This document shows positions 44,960 through 54,040 of a DNA stretch of 64,000 nucleotides, piece by piece (the stretch's first letter is position 1; the number at the start of each line of letters is the position of its first letter). Source of the DNA: Lysinibacillus agricola (lineage in GTDB: Bacteria; Bacillota; Bacilli; Bacillales_A; Planococcaceae); assembly GCF_016638705.1 (NCBI RefSeq), contig NZ_CP067341.1:5149501-5213500 (forward strand). The letters are read 5' to 3'. The notes beneath the pieces were generated by a model. It worked only from the letters and a program-made list of their open reading frames with translations, searched no databases and was not told the DNA's origin. The translations under genes and the position numbers were made by a program.

Positions 44960-45102
44960 CCCCCATCCTTTACAGTTTATTGTAAGGCAGACTTTCATTT
45001 TATAAATTTTTTCACATTAATTTCAGTTCTTGATAATAACATATATTACCACATAACAAATAATACTGTATGATTACAGTATTAGAACCCGAGGTGATAA
45101 AG

Positions 45103-45450
45103 GTGAGCTCCTTATTAGATGTATTCACAAAGGAATTACGAGGTGGAGCATTAATGCTTGCTGTTTTAAGTCAACTGCGTACACCACAGAATAGCTATTC
45201 CCTTATTCATCGTCTCGAGCAGGTTGGAATTAACATTGAACTAAGTACATTATTCTCGTTACTTCGTCGACTAGAGCATCAGGAAGTGATTACAAGTAGC
45301 TGGGATACACCCAAAGGTAAAGCTCGAAAATATTATGTGTTGAGCACATATGGCTCGAATTTTTATGAACAATTCAAAACGGAATGGGCAGCTATGGACT
45401 TAGGACTGCATGAATTATTGAAGGGAGAAGGAAAGAATGAATCTGATTGA
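45103..45450 (+). CDS. PadR-family transcriptional regulator
   Basis: 115 aa from GTG at 45103; GAGGTGA ends 5 nt before it. The longer frame from 45070 has no site. Winged helix of PadR type: ELRGGALMLAVLSQLRTPQNSYSLIHRLE, then STLFSLLRRLEHQEVITSSW and KARKYYVLSTYG. The C-terminal helix is short (PadR-s2 type). It overlaps the next gene by 14 bp; PadR/HAAS pairs of this kind usually respond to membrane or envelope stress. Confidence 0.88.
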   Translation: MSSLLDVFTKELRGGALMLAVLSQLRTPQNSYSLIHRLEQVGINIELSTLFSLLRRLEHQEVITSSWDTPKGKARKYYVLSTYGSNFYEQFKTEWAAMDLGLHELLKGEGKNESD

Positions 45451-46444
45451 TGTATATATTCATGAAGTAACTAAAAGGATAAGCAAAAATAAACGTGATG
45501 ATATCGGTCTAGAACTAAAATCCACTATTGAAGATATGTTACCTGAAGATTATTCAGAATCAGATATAAAGGAAGTGCTTAAAAAGCTAGGGAATCCTGT
45601 AGAAGTTGCAGCAAGCTATCAAGACACACCACGGTTTTTAATTGGTCCACAAGTGTTTAATACTTATATTAGAACAATAAAATTAGTTGTTCCTTGGGCG
45701 ATCTTTATTACAGTTGTTGTACAGATGATTGAAAGTATTGTGCTTTATAGCGGAGAAGGTGCACTTCTGTCTGTGATGATCAAAACTATTTCTATAACCA
45801 TCGCTAATATTATTTCGGTGATTGTAAACGTACTGTTCTGGATTACAGTTGCTTTTATTGTAATTGATAGATCTGGCGGGAATAATATTCGAATCCCCTT
45901 TATAAAAGACCATCCAGAATGGACACCTGATGATTTAGCAAAAGTTAAAATAATCCCTAAAGAAAAAACTATTTCACTTAATGATAGTATTTTTAGCCTC
46001 TTAGGTATTGTTATTTTTTCCTTTGTCTATTTTAATGCTAATCACCTTTTAGGAATCTATACTTCTCACAATAAAGGCGGCTTGAAATTTGTTATGCCTA
46101 TATTTAATCAGGATGTCTTACTCTCCTTTGCACCGATTATTTTAATTTGTATCGTTTTAAGTGTAGCTTTAACATTATGGAAATGGAAGGCTGGCCAATG
46201 GACAATGTTAATTGCCGTAGCTAATGCTCTTCTTCAATGTACAGGAGTCATTGTTTTTATCCTCATGGCTATTCACCCTGATCTCATACACAGTCCTGCT
46301 GTACCTTATATCGCTGCGATTACGGAAACGACCTCTGCTAAGATTTTATTTGCTGTAGATCGAATATTATTAGTAAGCATCGCTATTGCCATCATCGCAA
46401 ATGCATTTGATATTTATGGTGGCTTTAAAAAGGCTAGAATTTGA
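45437..46444 (+). CDS. HAAS-domain membrane protein (PadR partner)
   Basis: 335 aa. The N-terminal HAAS signalling region (about 1-65: KRDDIGLELKSTIEDMLPED, KEVLKKLGNPVEVAASY) is typical of proteins cotranscribed with PadR regulators. About six hydrophobic segments follow (~80-100, 112-138, 180-200, 222-245, 250-272, 300-325). It is translationally coupled to the PadR gene by a 14-bp overlap. It may sense membrane state and transmit it to the regulator (inference); no enzyme motif is visible. Confidence 0.82.
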   Translation: MNLIDVYIHEVTKRISKNKRDDIGLELKSTIEDMLPEDYSESDIKEVLKKLGNPVEVAASYQDTPRFLIGPQVFNTYIRTIKLVVPWAIFITVVVQMIESIVLYSGEGALLSVMIKTISITIANIISVIVNVLFWITVAFIVIDRSGGNNIRIPFIKDHPEWTPDDLAKVKIIPKEKTISLNDSIFSLLGIVIFSFVYFNANHLLGIYTSHNKGGLKFVMPIFNQDVLLSFAPIILICIVLSVALTLWKWKAGQWTMLIAVANALLQCTGVIVFILMAIHPDLIHSPAVPYIAAITETTSAKILFAVDRILLVSIAIAIIANAFDIYGGFKKARI

Positions 46445-46624
46445 AAAGAAATATAAGTTTTGAGAGCTGACTCTTTCTTGTTGGCTCTTTACTTATTCAT
46501 ATATTTATCGACCAACTAGGATACTCCTTAAAATACCGTTATTCCCTAATGTTTTGTATAATAATAAAGTTAATACATTCATATATAATCTGCACTAATT
46601 CACACAGAATAAGGGGAAATAATT

Positions 46625-47761
46625 ATGACCATTCTTCTTGTAGATGACAATCAAGTCAATCTATTTGTAATCGATAAAATATTAAAAAATGCAGGTTATG
46701 ATAACTGTGTTTCACTAACATCTGCCTATGAACTTTTTGATTATTTACAGTTAGATGCACCAAATTCAACAGGAAATTCAGTGGATTTAATTTTATTAGA
46801 TATTATGATGCCTGAAATAGATGGTATTGAGGCTTGTAAGCGTATTAAACAAAATGAACGGTTTAAAGATATCCAAGTTATCTTTGTCACAGCTCTAGAA
46901 GATAAAAACACGCTCGCTAAAGCACTTGATATCGGTGGGGTAGATTATATTACGAAGCCCATTAATAAAACCGAGCTTCTTGCTAGAATTCGGGTTGCAT
47001 TACGATTGAAAGCAGAATTAGATTGGCATACACAGCAAGAAAAGAAAATACAATACGAATTAGATTTAGCCACACACGTACAAAGAAGCCTTTTGAGCGC
47101 CCCTTTAAATGAGGCTACTATTCAAATAGAGGTCTCTTATCTTCCTTCTTCTAATTTAGCAGGGGATATGTATTATTGGCATAAAATAAATGATCATCGA
47201 TATGCTATCATTTTGCTTGATATGATGGGACATGGTATCCCTGCAGCACTTGTTTGTATGTTTATCTCCTCTGTCCTACGAGAAGCTGTTAAACAATTAG
47301 AAGATCCTGAATTAGTTATAAAAGAGTTAAACCGTTATATGACACTTTTACGAAATGGAAAAGAGGACAATCTTTTTTATTTCACAGCTATTTATTTAGT
47401 GATAGATACAGAACAAAAAACCATTGAATATGTGAACGCTGGTCATCCTTCTGGCTATGCTCTAGTTGACGAAAAGACGCTCGTACATTTAAATCAAGGA
47501 AGCTGTGCAGTCGGCTTTTTCGATGAGATCAACGTACAAAAGCAATTCATTCAATACAATGAGGACGTACAAATTATTTTATATACGGATGGTGTGTTAG
47601 AGGCAATGGGACCATGTGAGATGGAATCCGAGAAGCATTTACAAACACTAATATCTACGAAATGGGATCATTCTCGACGTCTGATTGACCATTTACTGCC
47701 TATGGAGAAACAAGGGAATCAACCAGATGATATGTGTGTATTAATGATACAGGCACGTTAA
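46625..47761 (+). CDS. Response-regulator-controlled PP2C serine phosphatase (RsbU/RsbP-like)
   Basis: 378 aa. Receiver domain (1-125) with DDN, phospho-acceptor Asp ~58 in LLDIMMPEIDGIE and ITKPIN Lys; a short helical linker (~130-165, including DLATHVQRSLL); and a SpoIIE-type PP2C domain (~165-378) with AGDMYYW, DMMGHGIPAAL, GHPSGYAL and YTDGVLEA metal-binding motifs. Such proteins dephosphorylate an anti-anti-sigma factor to switch a general stress sigma factor. It faces the cheR/hybrid-kinase operon; the kinase there is a plausible phosphodonor. Confidence 0.9.
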   Translation: MTILLVDDNQVNLFVIDKILKNAGYDNCVSLTSAYELFDYLQLDAPNSTGNSVDLILLDIMMPEIDGIEACKRIKQNERFKDIQVIFVTALEDKNTLAKALDIGGVDYITKPINKTELLARIRVALRLKAELDWHTQQEKKIQYELDLATHVQRSLLSAPLNEATIQIEVSYLPSSNLAGDMYYWHKINDHRYAIILLDMMGHGIPAALVCMFISSVLREAVKQLEDPELVIKELNRYMTLLRNGKEDNLFYFTAIYLVIDTEQKTIEYVNAGHPSGYALVDEKTLVHLNQGSCAVGFFDEINVQKQFIQYNEDVQIILYTDGVLEAMGPCEMESEKHLQTLISTKWDHSRRLIDHLLPMEKQGNQPDDMCVLMIQAR

Positions 47762-47769
47762 ACTACATA

Positions 47770-47822
47770 AAAAGTGACTGTTGCCTAAGTCTCTACTGTG
47801 GAGAAACTTGGACAACAGCCTA
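47770..47822 (-). terminator. Terminator of the kinase-cheR operon
   Basis: Arms ~47775-47792 and ~47802-47820. On the minus strand they form an 18-bp stem with G-U pairs and one mismatch, followed by U5 (complement of 47769-47773). Its GACTG/CAGCC base is shared with the hairpins at 29661 and 34677. Confidence 0.8.
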
Positions 47823-47831
47823 TTTCTTATC

Positions 47832-48671
47832 TTACTTTATCTTCTGATATATTTTTTCATTGCCTACGATTTCTTTATATTTTGAAATAATATCTTCAAA
47901 TCGTAGTATCTCTTTATCTCCTAAGCATAAAAATCCATTATTACTTAGGCTTTCGGAAAACAAATGATGAACCTGGTTTTGTAACTCAGGTGAAAAATAA
48001 ATTAAAACATTTCGACACATAATGACATGAAATTCATTAAATGATTGATCTGTTACTAAATTATGCTGTGCAAATATAATGTTTTTTAACAGTGCGGGAT
48101 GGAAATAAGCATATTGATCATCTGTTTTATAGTATTCAGAAAAAGCATGGCTACCGCCTGCAAGCATATAGTTTTTCGTATATGCCTGCATTTTGTTAAT
48201 CGGAAATACTCCTTTTTTTGCCTTTTCCAATACTTGTTCGTTCATATCCGTAGCGTAAATAACTGCTTTATCCATTAACCCTTCTTCCTGGAGCAAAATT
48301 GCCATGGAGTATACTTCCTCACCCGTGGCACATCCTGCATGCCATATCCGAATTTCAGGGTAATCTCTTAAAGAAGGTACAACCTCTTCGCGAAAAGCCT
48401 TAAAAAAGCTAGGGTTACGGAACATTTCAGTAACATTTATAGAAAAATCATTCAATAGTTGCTCTAAAAACTCATTTTCGTGTATTACTTTTTCAAGTAC
48501 ACGAGAAATGGTTGGAATATTACTCATCCTCATCCTACTATAAATCCTTCTTAATATAGAAGAACGATTATATTGTCGAAAATCAAATCCTGATAAACGA
48601 TAAATAGCCTCAAGTAATAAATCAATTTCTAAATCTGTATGCTTTTTTTGCTGCAAAGGAAATCGGTCCAT
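47832..48671 (-). CDS. CheR-family protein methyltransferase
   Basis: 279 aa. N-terminal helical CheR domain (about 1-80: ILRRIYSRMRMSNI, LLNDFSINVTEMFRNPSFF) and a SAM-binding domain (~100-275) with RIWHAGCATGEEVYSMA, IYATDMNEQVLEKAKKG, HNLV and MCRNVLIYF. It carries no TPR extension. Standing 4 bp after a hybrid kinase gene and away from flagellar genes, it is more likely part of a stress-signalling module than of chemotaxis. AAAGGGAG precedes the ATG. Confidence 0.9.
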   Translation of the reverse strand: MDRFPLQQKKHTDLEIDLLLEAIYRLSGFDFRQYNRSSILRRIYSRMRMSNIPTISRVLEKVIHENEFLEQLLNDFSINVTEMFRNPSFFKAFREEVVPSLRDYPEIRIWHAGCATGEEVYSMAILLQEEGLMDKAVIYATDMNEQVLEKAKKGVFPINKMQAYTKNYMLAGGSHAFSEYYKTDDQYAYFHPALLKNIIFAQHNLVTDQSFNEFHVIMCRNVLIYFSPELQNQVHHLFSESLSNNGFLCLGDKEILRFEDIISKYKEIVGNEKIYQKIK

Positions 48672-48675
48672 TTTA

Positions 48676-51411
48676 TTAACTCCCTTTAGAAACTAGCCAT
48701 ACTCTTAAAACGGATACTAATTGATCTAAATTTAATGGCTTACTTATATAATCTGAAGCACCAGCCTCTATTGTTTTATCTCGATCATTTTTCATGGCCT
48801 TCGCTGTTAAAGCGATAATCGGTAAATCCGTAATCTTCATTTGTTTGCGTATAATCGACATCGTTTCATAGCCATCCAAATTTGGCATCATAATATCCAT
48901 CAGAATAAGGTCAATTCCATCATTAACTTGCATAATATCTAAACACTCTATCCCGTCTTTGGCAACTAAGATATTCATACCTCGTTTTTCGAGTGCATTT
49001 TTTAATGCATATATATTACGGTAATCATCGTCTACAAGTAAAATATTTTTCCCTTGAAAAACTTCTACCTCTTGTTGAGAGAAGTCCTTAGTTTCCAATA
49101 GCTGTTTTTCTATTAGCTCTTCTAATTCATTAGTAGCCCCTACTTCATGAATAGCAAGTTCAAGACGTTTTTGCTCTTCGATGCCATTTGGCAAGCTTGG
49201 GATTGTTAGTGTGAATGTACTACCTTGCCCTTCATTACTTTGTAAAGAAATCCAGCCGCCAAGTAATCCCGCAAGCTCTTTACAGATGGACAAACCAAGA
49301 CCTGTTCCACCGTATTTACGTACTGTTGCCCCATCAGCCTGTTGGAATGATTCAAAAATAAGCTGATGTTTTTCCTTTGGAATCCCTATACCTGTATCTG
49401 AAACTGTGATTTCTAACCAGTAAGCACTAACATCCTGCATATTATTTGTTAACTGTTCTTGACCAAGCTGTTTAATGTCAAGATGAACTGAGCCTTGTTT
49501 TGTAAATTTAAAGGCATTTGATAATAAATTTTTCAATATTTGCTGGAATCTTTGTTCGTCAGTATAGAAAACATCGACTACATTTTCGTCTTTCGAAATA
49601 TAAAATTGTAGATTTTGTTTCGTTGCTACAGGCGCAAAAGTTTGCTCGATTTGTACAGGAACCTCACTCATATTCATTTCATCAAAGCTAATATCCAACT
49701 TGCCTGCTTCAACTTTTGATAAATCTAAAATATCGTTAATTAATGCCAGTAGATCTTCACCTGAAGAATGGATAACCTTTGCAAATTCAGCTTCCTCTTC
49801 TGATAAAGTATTTTGGCTATTTTCAGCTAACATTTCAGATAAAATTAAAATGCTATTCAGTGGCGTTCGCAATTCATGTGACATATTGGCTAGAAACTCA
49901 GATTTATACTTTGAATTTAGTAACAGCTGTTCCGCACTTTCCTCTAATTCTTTTTTAGCTTGTTCTAATTCTCTCGACTTTAACTCTGCCTCTTTTGTTC
50001 GTTCTTCCAATTGGTCATTAATCATTGTCAGTTCCTCTGTTTGCATCTGCAATTCTTCTGATTGTGTCTGAAGCTCTTCAGACTGTGCCTGTAATTCCTC
50101 TGTCATAGCTCTTGACTCATTCAATAAACGGACAATTTCCATACGCCCTAGGACACTATTGATCGTTAATCCAAAGGTTTCGATAACTTGTTTCACTAGT
50201 TCCTGCTGCAGCTTATTAAAGCTAGTTATTGTAGCTAATTCAACGACAGCTATAACGTCATTTTCAAATATAATAGGGACGATAAAAATACCTTTCGGCG
50301 GTACTTTCCCTAAACCAGTACCTATTAAACGGAAATCTTCTGGAATATCGTTATAAATTAAAACCTTTTTTTCTAAAGCACATTGTCCAATTAAGCCTTG
50401 TCCCAGTTTAAAGCTTTCAATTCCAACGTTATCTCCTGCGTCCGCAAAAGCAGCTTTTTTTACAAATTGTATATGATTATCAGTAGTTTCACGAACATAA
50501 AATGCGCCCAGGGAAGACTGCGTTTTTTGCGCTATTTCTGAAAGGAAGGTTTCAGCTAATTTGGTTATGCCAGAAATACCTTGATATTTTGTGACAATTT
50601 CTGCGATATTCAACTGTAGCCATTCTCTTCTCTCAAGCGCATCCAGCAATTCATTTGTAGCAGCTGCAAGAGCATTGATTTCATCATTTGTTCTAACATG
50701 TATTCTTCCTTTTTGACTGCTCTTGGAAGCAGCGATTTCTCGGATCGTTCGTGTAACCTCAGTTAACGTTTTTACGATTGAACGAGAAACACCACTTGCA
50801 ATGATAATCGCAACAACTGAAATAAATACAAGTATGCCAAGCAGTGTAAGTGTTACAATACTATTCCTTTTGTCCAACTCATTTACTTTGGCTTGCATAG
50901 TTGCAACTACCGCTGAACGGAGTGACTCAAACTGATTTCGTACTATTTCCATGTCTTTACGACCTATATCTACTTTATAAATTTCCCATAACGATTCTGT
51001 ATTGTTTTCTTTTTTAAATTTAATGGAAGGTTCCGCTGATGTTGTAATCCAATGCTCTATCGTCGTCTTTATCTCATTTAACTTCTGTTGTTGTGTATTT
51101 TCTAAAAGCTGATAAAGTTCATTAAAATCAGATTCCCAATTTTCACCAGCTTCGTTGTAAGGTTCTAAGTAGCTTGATTCACCTGTAATAACAAAGCCCC
51201 TCTGGTTCGATTCCATATCTAAAATGTGTTTTTCAATGCGATTGGTTAGAGCATGTATAGTTGAATCCTTCTTGATAATATAATTTCTTTCTTTTTGTAG
51301 AGAGGAAATTTGATTATTTAAGATAATCACTGATGCAAGTAAACAAAGTATGATAACAATATAGCCTAACGTAATTTTAGTTCGTATACTTATCTTAAAT
51401 TTATTTAACAT
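48676..51411 (-). CDS. Hybrid sensor histidine kinase (CHASE3-HAMP-GAF-HisKA-HATPase-REC)
   Basis: 911 aa from the ATG at 51411 with TAGGA 7 nt upstream. TM1 ~10-30, CHASE3-like sensor (~35-180, MESNQRGFVITGESSYLEPY), TM2 ~185-207, HAMP, GAF (~265-425), and a coiled coil with a repeated EELQ(A/T/M)QSEELQ heptad. HisKA follows with the His in NMSHELRTPLNSI (~517), then HATPase (NLLSNAFKF, DTGIGIP, GTGLGLSICKELAGLLGG), and a receiver with Asp in LILMDIMMPNLDGYE and DYISKP. This architecture is common in kinases that control partner-switching phosphatases, and such a phosphatase gene lies just beyond cheR. Confidence 0.92.
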   Translation of the reverse strand: MLNKFKISIRTKITLGYIVIILCLLASVIILNNQISSLQKERNYIIKKDSTIHALTNRIEKHILDMESNQRGFVITGESSYLEPYNEAGENWESDFNELYQLLENTQQQKLNEIKTTIEHWITTSAEPSIKFKKENNTESLWEIYKVDIGRKDMEIVRNQFESLRSAVVATMQAKVNELDKRNSIVTLTLLGILVFISVVAIIIASGVSRSIVKTLTEVTRTIREIAASKSSQKGRIHVRTNDEINALAAATNELLDALERREWLQLNIAEIVTKYQGISGITKLAETFLSEIAQKTQSSLGAFYVRETTDNHIQFVKKAAFADAGDNVGIESFKLGQGLIGQCALEKKVLIYNDIPEDFRLIGTGLGKVPPKGIFIVPIIFENDVIAVVELATITSFNKLQQELVKQVIETFGLTINSVLGRMEIVRLLNESRAMTEELQAQSEELQTQSEELQMQTEELTMINDQLEERTKEAELKSRELEQAKKELEESAEQLLLNSKYKSEFLANMSHELRTPLNSILILSEMLAENSQNTLSEEEAEFAKVIHSSGEDLLALINDILDLSKVEAGKLDISFDEMNMSEVPVQIEQTFAPVATKQNLQFYISKDENVVDVFYTDEQRFQQILKNLLSNAFKFTKQGSVHLDIKQLGQEQLTNNMQDVSAYWLEITVSDTGIGIPKEKHQLIFESFQQADGATVRKYGGTGLGLSICKELAGLLGGWISLQSNEGQGSTFTLTIPSLPNGIEEQKRLELAIHEVGATNELEELIEKQLLETKDFSQQEVEVFQGKNILLVDDDYRNIYALKNALEKRGMNILVAKDGIECLDIMQVNDGIDLILMDIMMPNLDGYETMSIIRKQMKITDLPIIALTAKAMKNDRDKTIEAGASDYISKPLNLDQLVSVLRVWLVSKGS

Positions 51412-51544
51412 TTCTTTTCCTACCTTCACCTGACATAAACTCTATTATCTAGTATTATTGTACATCAAAAAGTAACAAAGTTTCTTCCTCTTAGGTTAAG
51501 AGAGTAATCTCTTTGCGAGGAATACTTAACAAAGTTCACATTAA

Positions 51545-51895
51545 AAGGGTTCATCATCAAAAGTTGTGGATGACTTTTGTTAAAACGTCTACTATGTAAA
51601 TAAGTTGATCTTCGTTACGACTGGGCGACTCCTTGGGGATTAGCAATAGAGGAACGAAGGCTAAAAACATCACGTCCTGTGATAACGCCTTCGTGACCCA
51701 TATCCTGTTGCTGCCGCTACGTTGCACTACGCTTTCGCACAAACACATTTGTTGCCCCGACGCACCCAGGAAGCTCTGCTCTGTGCGAAAGCGAAGCGAC
51801 AGCAACAAATGTTTTATCTGTGCGAAAGCGTAGCGGCAGCAACAAAGCGCCAAGTCGGAACGGTAATCAACCACACGTTTTGATGATGAGCCATT
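51545..51895. mobile_element. Intergenic repeat element, copy E5
   Basis: Ends GTTGATCTTCGTTACGACTG (51604 on) and an inverted CAGTCGGAACGG-like right end (TAATCAAC to 51871), imperfect relative to E4. Inside: TCCTTGGGGATTAGC, the two-stem hairpin 51655-51693, the CCAGGAAGCTCTGCTCTG segment, one 37-bp unit (51790-51826) and a partial second. The outer right flank CCACACGTTTTGATGATGAG pairs with the left flank CTCATCATCAAAAG-like sequence. At 51940-51972 a degenerate R-family core (CCAATTTTGCCGAGACATAA) follows, 13 bp before the next ribosome site. Confidence 0.8.
51655..51693 (+). other. Conserved two-stem hairpin in element E5
   Basis: Outer stem CGAAGGC/GCCTTCG, joint TAAAAAC, inner stem ATCAC/GTGAT, loop GTCCT. 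The joint differs from E4 by one base and the stems are identical. Confidence 0.78.
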
Positions 51896-51984
51896 AAAAG
51901 TTAATAAGTCCTGTATTCTTTTCATATATATTTTATATTGGCCAATTTTGCCGAGACATAATTGATAGTAAGGAGAGAACAATT

Positions 51985-52930
51985 GTGGACATTTTCGTAA
52001 GACCAGGAGATTCCCTTTGGCATTTTAGTGAAGTGTTTAAAATACCTCTTCAGCTAATTATAGATTCCAACCGAAATATGAACCCTCAATTTTTAAGGGT
52101 TGGACAACGCATTCGAATTCCGGGCTTTGTTACGGTCAATTATCAAATAAAACAAGGAGACACCTTTTGGCAAATAGCTCATAGCAGAAATCTCCCATTA
52201 GTAGCCATCTTACTTGTCAATCCTGGCCTTAATCCAAATCAATTACAAATAGGCCAGACAATTCGCATTCCTCAACGAATTACATGGAGGCTCGTCAATG
52301 GTAAACAAAATTATACCTACACCCTCATGATGAATGATATTAAAAAACTACTTGATGCTTATCCATTTCTACAAAGCTCTACAATCGGACATTCTGTTTT
52401 ACAGCATGAAATTCCAGAGCTTCTTATCGGAAACGGGACTAAGCGTGTCCATTATAACGGCTCCTTTCATGCGAATGAATGGATTACAACTCCGATTATC
52501 TTAACTTTTATAAACGACTATCTACTCTCACTCACCAATCAAAGTACAATTCGCGGTTTATCTCCACTCCCACTTTACCAGCAAACAACCCTTTCCATAG
52601 TTCCGATGGTCAATCCTGATGGTGTCGACTTAGTGATACAGGGACCACCTAATGACGAGGCATTAAAAAATCAGCTTATTACTTGGAATAGCAGTAGCAC
52701 CAATTTCTCTGGTTGGAAGGCAAATATACATGGCGTCGATTTGAACGATCAGTTCCCTGCAAAATGGGAACTAGAAAGTGCACGCAACCCGAAAACACCT
52801 GGACCAAGAGATTATGGAGGACAACGACCTTTGTCCGAGCCTGAGGCCATTGCTATGGCTGATTTGACTAAGAAGCGCGATTTTGCAAGAGTTCTTGCTT
52901 TTCATACACAAGGTAGAGTGATTTATTGGG
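51985..52930 (+). CDS. Gamma-D-glutamyl-L-diamino acid endopeptidase I, 5' part (LysM-M14), interrupted
   Basis: GTG start with AAGGAGAG 8 nt upstream. Two LysM domains (~2-46 and ~50-94) bind peptidoglycan. The M14 zinc carboxypeptidase domain follows (~100 on), with zinc ligands in NGSFHANEWITT (His, Glu; ~154-160) and the third His in LAFHTQG (~309). It cuts gamma-D-Glu-DAP bonds in spore peptidoglycan. Coding matches the family up to IYW (codon 315 ends 52929). Read straight on, the frame adds only VTKLLRQI and stops at 52956, losing the catalytic Glu, which lies in the 3' part at 53631-53876. Confidence 0.9.
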
Positions 52931-53630
52931 TAACTAAACTGTTACGACAAATTTAAACAAAACTATACAAATCTGTATAGAAGCATAGATTTATAACAGA
53001 ATACCCTTCGTATCAAGCGATTGGTGCGAACTCCACGTTAATTGCTTTTAACTCCTAAAGCCTTGTGACCAAAGCGGAGCTGGAAACGGCAGACGTAACG
53101 GTGCGAAAGCAGAAAAAACAACAAGGATGGCATAAGCTGAAAAAAATTACTCAGTGTCCGTAAAGGGTCGTCGTGACAACGGAAAACGGTAGCGCTAAGT
53201 GCTTTGGCAATGGATGTTTAGCAGCGAAAGTCCTAAATCTCTAATGAGACAAGGAAGACGTTCAACGACTATCTCCTTGAGGGAGAGTAAAACCGCAAGC
53301 GAATGGCGGAAGAAAAATGTGGCTCTTATTAGAAAATAAGATGAAGATATAGTCTGCGCTTATGTGAAAGCATAAGAGGTCTACTCGTGAGAGAAAGACT
53401 GCATGAAGGGTTGCGCCTTAATGTGAACAAGAAAAATATATACAACTATAAAAATGTTAACAACGATACTGCGGAATTTAAGCCTTTGAGAGTCATACTA
53501 AATGGCAGTAGCTTCGGCGAAATCAGACTCGGAGAATAAGGAAGACACAAAAACGAAAGTCGGAAGATAAAAGTTGTGTCACAGTAGAGATGTTTACATT
53601 TTTTTGGAAATGTATATGTTTTTCGTATCG
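52931..53630 (+). mobile_element. Group I intron-containing insertion (IStron-like, no transposase)
   Basis: About 700 bp separating the two halves of the endopeptidase gene (junctions uncertain by 2 bp because of flanking G residues). Group I core: R element with GTTCAACGACTAT (53260-53272); P7 formed by GACTAT (53267-53272) and ATAGTC (53349-53354) inside AAGATATAGTC; P8-like hairpin CTTATT/AATAAG (53325-53340); P9 CTTATG/CATAAG (53359-53376). Ends: GTAAC/GTTAC hairpin at the 5' junction (52930-52945), CTATAC/GTATAG (52963-52980); near the right end GACACAA/TTGTGTC (53544-53580) and TACATTT/AAATGTA (53595-53614). There is no open frame of note. Precise splicing would restore W-G-F in frame. 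Confidence 0.82.
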
Positions 53631-53876
53631 GGCTTTGAAAATCTCGAACCACCTGAGTCAGAAATTCTTGTTAATGAATTTAGTCGAGTTAGTGGCTATG
53701 AGCCTATCAAGTCGGCAGGTAGTTATGCAGGTTATAAAGATTGGTTTATTCAGGACTTCCGCAGACCTGGCTTTACCGTCGAGTTAGGTAGTGGTACAAA
53801 TCCACTTCCACTCAGCCAATTCGACGACATCTACGAAGAGACATTAGGTATATTCCTTGCAGCATTGTATATGTAA
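53631..53876 (+). CDS. Gamma-D-glutamyl-L-diamino acid endopeptidase I, 3' part
   Basis: 81 codons in frame with the 5' part after removal of the insertion: GFENLEPPESEILVNEFSRV, then DWFIQDFRRPGFTVELGSG with the catalytic Glu of M14 peptidases, and a C-terminal ALYM. It has no start codon or ribosome site of its own. The coding sequence is free of frameshifts and stops, as expected if it is still under selection through splicing. If the RNA is not spliced the gene is a pseudogene. Confidence 0.88.
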   Translation, partial: GFENLEPPESEILVNEFSRVSGYEPIKSAGSYAGYKDWFIQDFRRPGFTVELGSGTNPLPLSQFDDIYEETLGIFLAALYM

Positions 53877-53958
53877 TAAAAAGAGCCGAGAATTTGTGAA
53901 AACAATTTGTGAAGTCGAAGTAACCATCACAATTCAATGCTAAATAAATATCCCCAGT

Positions 53959-53992
53959 CCCCTTTTACTTCTGAAGTGAAAGGGATTTTTTT
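53959..53992 (+). terminator. Rho-independent terminator of the endopeptidase gene
   Basis: Arms 53960-53970 and 53974-53984 with one G-U pair and seven T afterwards. Confidence 0.9.
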
Positions 53993-54040
53993 AACCTCTA
54001 ATAATTACACCTCACCGAAAATTTGGACGTATTCGGAAAA

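Noticed and set aside
52931..53630. Group II intron in the endopeptidase gene
   Set aside because: No GTGCGAC 5' end and no domain V; the R/S elements and P7 pairing are of group I.
53446..53787. Small reading frames in the 3' part of the intron insertion
   Set aside because: Short, overlapping on both strands, without ribosome sites; the sequence is explained by hairpins and exon 2.
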